Assembly: GCA_007128995.1 (NCBI GenBank)
Contig: SKWJ01000144.1
Coordinates: 1 to 9,101 of the forward strand
Length of the DNA stretch: 9,101 nt
Direction: 5' to 3'
From: Paracoccaceae bacterium
GTDB taxonomy: Bacteria; Pseudomonadota; Alphaproteobacteria; Rhodobacterales; Rhodobacteraceae
Shown: positions 6,265 to 9,101 of the stretch, piece by piece
Position numbering within the stretch: the first letter of the stretch is position 1
Layout of the letters: each line of letters starts with the position of its first letter
Translations under genes and position numbers: made by a program
Notes under the pieces: model-generated
The model's database searches: none
What the model was told of the DNA's origin: nothing
Seen by the model: the letters and a program-made list of their open reading frames with translations, nothing else

Positions 6265-7356
6265 ATGAAAGATCATCGACCTATCGCCATTGATATTCGA
6301 CAGGTTGTCAAACAGTTTGGCGACTTCACTGCCCTCAAGGAAGTGTCGCTGGGGATCGAAGATAACGAGTTCTTCACGCTGCTCGGGCCATCGGGATGCG
6401 GCAAGACCACGCTTTTGCGCATGATCGCAGGCTTCGAGGATGTGAGCGCGGGGGCGATCTATCTTTACGATCAGGAAATCGCGAAGCTGCCCCCCAACAA
6501 ACGCCCGATCAACACGGTATTTCAGAATTACGCGCTGTTTCCGACCATGAGCGTGCTGGAAAATGTTGGTTTCGGGCTGGAGATGCAGGGCAAATCAAAA
6601 GCTGAGGCCAAGCGCCGCGCCGGTGAGATGCTGGAGCTGGTGCAACTGTCACAATTTGCCCACCGCAAGCCCTCGCAACTGTCGGGCGGGCAGCAGCAGC
6701 GCGTCGCGCTGGCCCGCGCATTGGCCCCGCAGCCGCGCGTTCTGCTGCTGGATGAACCCTTGTCGGCGCTGGACATGAAACTGCGCAAATCCATGCAGAT
6801 CGAGTTGAAACATATCCAGCGCGAAACCGGCATTACCTTCATTTTTGTCACCCATGATCAGGAAGAAGCCCTGACCATGTCCGACCGCATTGCCGTCATG
6901 TCGGCAGGTGAAGTGCAGCAGCTTGGCACCGCGCGCGAGATCTACGAGCGTCCCCGCAATATGTTCGTGGCCGATTTCATTGGCGATACCAACCTGCTGG
7001 AAGTCACCGTCGACCGGATCGAGGACGGGCGCGCCGCATGCCATCTTGGTGGCGGTCATGAACTGACTTGTGACGCGGTCGCTGGTATCAACACCGGCGC
7101 GCATGTGCATCTTTCCGTGCGTCCGGAAAGGCTGTTCCTGTCATCTCAGCCAAGCGAAACCGAAAGCCTGCGCGGTCGCGTGCTTGAAAACATATTCGTT
7201 GGCACGGATATCACCACGATCCTTGACCTTGATCAAGGCCTCCAGTTCCGGGTGCGCGCGTCAAATTCGGATCGCGGCAATCTGCGCGTCTACGAGCCGG
7301 GGCAGAGCGTCTTTGTCAACATGGAGCGGGGGTCGGCGCGCCTCCTGGTGGACTGA
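6265..7356 (+). CDS. potA: ABC transporter ATP-binding protein, spermidine/putrescine type
   Basis: A 363-residue ATPase that would power uptake by the two permeases encoded next to it, at the inner face of the cytoplasmic membrane. All motifs are intact: Walker A GPSGCGKTT at 41-49, Q-loop Q87, signature LSGGQ at 139-143, Walker B ending in D163-E164, D-loop SALD at 167-170 and H-loop H197. After about residue 240 (FIGDTNLLEV) comes the C-terminal TOBE regulatory domain typical of PotA and related importers. The length is close to E. coli PotA (378). The ATG at 6265 follows GAGGG at 6256-6260. The stop overlaps the permease start by one base (TGATG), so the two are translationally coupled. 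The protein belongs to the polyamine/opine/Fe group of ATPases. The substrate cannot be read from it alone; the neighbouring amine-oxidising genes favour an amine. Confidence 0.95.
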   Translation: MKDHRPIAIDIRQVVKQFGDFTALKEVSLGIEDNEFFTLLGPSGCGKTTLLRMIAGFEDVSAGAIYLYDQEIAKLPPNKRPINTVFQNYALFPTMSVLENVGFGLEMQGKSKAEAKRRAGEMLELVQLSQFAHRKPSQLSGGQQQRVALARALAPQPRVLLLDEPLSALDMKLRKSMQIELKHIQRETGITFIFVTHDQEEALTMSDRIAVMSAGEVQQLGTAREIYERPRNMFVADFIGDTNLLEVTVDRIEDGRAACHLGGGHELTCDAVAGINTGAHVHLSVRPERLFLSSQPSETESLRGRVLENIFVGTDITTILDLDQGLQFRVRASNSDRGNLRVYEPGQSVFVNMERGSARLLVD

Positions 7357-8285
7357 TGGCCGGGGGTGCGGCAAGCGGCGGCAACGCCACAAGCGACGCC
7401 TACGCTCCGGCGCGGGGCTGGCTTTTGCTTCCGGCATGGCTGGTGCTGGGCATCGTTGTGTTGGCCCCGATCGTGCTGATGCTGATCTATTCCTTTCTGA
7501 CCAAGGAATTTCGCGGCGGTGTGATCTGGGAATTCTCGCTGGAAGCCTATGATCAGTTCTTCTTTGATCGCGGGCTGTTCGGGGATGAGGCCCCGACGAT
7601 TCAATGGGCCTATATGCAGATCTTCTGGCGCTCGATCTGGCAGGCGTCTCTGGCGACATTCTTCTGTCTGCTGATCGGTTTCCCGACGGCCTATTTCATC
7701 GCCACGCGCCCAGCCAATCAGCGCACGATCTGGGTGTTCCTGATCACGATCCCCTATTGGGTCAATCTGCTGATCCGCACAGTGTCCATGCGGTTTATCC
7801 TGCGCGATCAGGGGCCGCTGAACGATCTGCTGCAATGGGTCGGCGTGATTTCGGAGCCTCTCACGATCATCAATACCAATCTGGGTGTGCAGATCGGTCT
7901 GTTCTATTCCTACCTGCCTTTCATGGTGCTGCCGCTTTACGCCGCTATCGAGCGCTACAATTTCTCGCTGTCCGAGGCCGCTGCCGACCTCTATGCGCCA
8001 CGCCTCAAGATCCTGACCCGGATCGTGCTACCCGCCGTCAAACCGGGCGTCATTGCAGGCTGCATCCTCGTATTCGTGCCCTCGCTGGGCTCGTTCCTTG
8101 CGCCGGACCTGCTGGGCGGTGCGCGCAATTTCATGATCGGTTCGCTGATTGATGAGCAGTTCCGGGGCAGTGCGGGCAACTGGCCTTTCGGGGCCGCGGC
8201 CTCGATGATCCTGCTGACTTTGGTGCTTCTGGTTCTGATGGTGCTCGCGCGCCAGCAGGCCCGGCTTGAAAAGAGGGAAAGCTGA
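7356..8285 (+). CDS. potB: ABC transporter permease, PotB type
   Basis: A 309-residue inner-membrane permease, one half of the importer channel. About six membrane segments can be read, near residues 21-46, 90-113, 123-145, 178-200, 233-255 and 282-303. The cytoplasmic coupling loop that docks on the ATPase begins EAAADLYA at 207-214 and continues to LPAVKPG. The usual Gly of the EAA...G motif is Tyr213 here. A hydrophilic N-terminal extension of about 18 residues, rich in Gly, Ala and Ser, precedes the first segment. The start overlaps the ATPase stop by one base and the stop overlaps the next gene's ATG in the same TGATG way, so the three are one coupled operon. The order ATPase, PotB-like, PotC-like is that of the classic potABC set. 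Spermidine/putrescine class is assigned from family likeness; the real substrate is unproven. Confidence 0.94.
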   Translation: MAGGAASGGNATSDAYAPARGWLLLPAWLVLGIVVLAPIVLMLIYSFLTKEFRGGVIWEFSLEAYDQFFFDRGLFGDEAPTIQWAYMQIFWRSIWQASLATFFCLLIGFPTAYFIATRPANQRTIWVFLITIPYWVNLLIRTVSMRFILRDQGPLNDLLQWVGVISEPLTIINTNLGVQIGLFYSYLPFMVLPLYAAIERYNFSLSEAAADLYAPRLKILTRIVLPAVKPGVIAGCILVFVPSLGSFLAPDLLGGARNFMIGSLIDEQFRGSAGNWPFGAAASMILLTLVLLVLMVLARQQARLEKRES

Positions 8286-9101
8286 TGCAGACCGGGGCCG
8301 CACGTTTCGATTTTCCGGGCTTCAAGGTGCTCACCTTCCTGTGCCTGTTCATCCTTTATGCGCCACTTCTGGTGGTGACGATCTACAGCTTTAACGATTC
8401 GCGCTCGATCACGACATGGGGCGGCTTCTCCTTGCGCTGGTATGTCGATGTGTTCACCGGCCCGGATTCCGCGAAGTTCAAATCCGCCGCTGTCAACAGT
8501 TTCTCCATCGCCCTGATCGCCGCGTCCGTGGCCACCGCAATCGCCACCTCCGCTGCTTTGGCCATGGTGCGCGGCGGGCGCTTCAAGCTGCGCACCGCCA
8601 CTTTCGGCGTGATCAGCCTGCCCATTCTGGTGCCCGAAATCGTAACTGCCGTGGCGATGCTGATCTTCTTCAACGCCATCGGCTTCACGCGCGGCTATAT
8701 GTCGATCCTGATCGCCCATATCGCCTTTTGCATCCCCTTCGCCTATCTGCCGATCTCGGCACGGATGCAGGGGATCGAAGGGGTCTATGAACAGGCCGCG
8801 ATGGATCTTTATGCCGACCGCGTGCAGGCCTTCCGCCGCGTGCTTCTGCCCATGATGATGCCGGGGATCATCTCGGGGTTTCTTCTGGCCTTCATCATCT
8901 CGCTTGACGATTTCATCATCACGAATTTCGTCAAGGGTGCCGGGATCGAGACCCTGCCCACGGCCATTTTCGGCTCGGTCAAACAGGGACTGCGGCCCAA
9001 TATCATGGCTATCTCAACCATGCTTCTCGCTTTCTCGACTGTGATCGTGACGCTGTCCTGGATGGTCAGCCGGATCGACCGCACAAAATGCCCCCCCCCC
9101 A
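8285..9101 (+). CDS. potC: ABC transporter permease, PotC type (open at the window end)
   Basis: The second channel half of the importer. The frame opens at the ATG at 8285, overlapping the previous stop by one base, with AGAGGGAA at 8271-8278 as ribosome binding site. It stays open to the last base, giving 272 residues. Six membrane segments are visible, near residues 14-36, 68-94, 104-130, 138-158, 190-214 and 238-262. The coupling loop [12 protein letters not shown] at 169-180 leads into [12 protein letters not shown]; the usual Gly is Tyr176. The segment after it, with [14 protein letters not shown], is typical of PotC proteins. PotC is normally about 265-275 residues, so the gene is nearly complete. 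After the last membrane segment the reading ends RIDRTKC followed by prolines, encoded by a run of ten C at 9091-9100. These last residues are doubtful and the true stop lies outside or is obscured by sequence error. Confidence 0.92.
   Translation, partial: MQTGAARFDFPGFKVLTFLCLFILYAPLLVVTIYSFNDSRSITTWGGFSLRWYVDVFTGPDSAKFKSAAVNSFSIALIAASVATAIATSAALAMVRGGRFKLRTATFGVISLPILVPEIVTAVAMLIFFNAIGFTRGYMSILIAHIAFCIPFAYLPISARMQGIEGVYEQAAMDLYADRVQAFRRVLLPMMMPGIISGFLLAFIISLDDFIITNFVKGAGIETLPTAIFGSVKQGLRPNIMAISTMLLAFSTVIVTLSWMVSRIDRTKCPPP
9091..9100 (+). repeat. Run of ten C at the window end
   Basis: Ten consecutive C bases fall inside the end of the PotC-type gene, one base before the sequence stops. 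No comparable G or C run occurs elsewhere in the window. It looks like a contig end or read-end artefact, although a real homopolymer cannot be excluded. Confidence 0.7.

Noticed and set aside
7991..8719. 242-residue minus-strand frame over the two permease genes
   Set aside because: Its His/Gly/Asp-rich product is the mirror of hydrophobic membrane-segment codons on the plus strand; not a real gene.
1..9101. tRNA, rRNA, CRISPR array, insertion sequence or phage genes
   Set aside because: No cloverleaf-like, repeat-spacer, transposase or terminal-repeat pattern was seen by eye on either strand; the window reads as ordinary chromosomal metabolic genes.

Overview
The window is about 60% G+C. 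All genes lie on the + strand, densely packed, with alphaproteobacterial-looking proteins and a Rhodobacterales-like style (short gaps, TGATG-coupled starts). I infer a member of the Rhodobacterales or a close relative; no marker gene in the window proves it.

Layout. Positions 1-174 hold the C-terminal tail of a gene cut by the window edge, possibly a DUF1028 protein. Next come a PuuC-type aldehyde dehydrogenase (193-1689), a LysR-type regulator (1786-2721), and a 689-residue iron-sulfur flavoprotein of the trimethylamine/dimethylamine/histamine dehydrogenase family (2810-4879, GTG start). An M20 metallo-hydrolase of the ArgE type follows after only 4 bases (4884-6041). A 222-base gap holds a possible terminator and repeated operator-like half-sites. 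It is followed by a polyamine-type ABC importer: ATPase potA (6265-7356) and permeases potB (7356-8285) and potC (8285 to the window end). Successive importer genes overlap by one base. The third permease gene is open to the edge, which ends in a run of ten C.

How it may work together (inference). The importer would bring in a cationic amine or an acylated amine. The M20 hydrolase could remove an N-acyl group. The flavoprotein would oxidatively deaminate the amine to an aldehyde, and the aldehyde dehydrogenase would oxidise that to the acid. The flavoprotein keeps the covalent-FMN cysteine (C30), the Y/H/D catalytic triad and the 4Fe-4S cysteines. Two of the three aromatic residues that form the trimethylamine pocket are replaced (Q60 and D354). 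That pattern fits a primary or cationic amine such as histamine, agmatine or putrescine better than trimethylamine. The LysR protein is the obvious local regulator: the 88-base gap after it carries a perfect T-N11-A dyad. No substrate-binding protein and no electron acceptor gene (ETF or amicyanin) is seen in the window.
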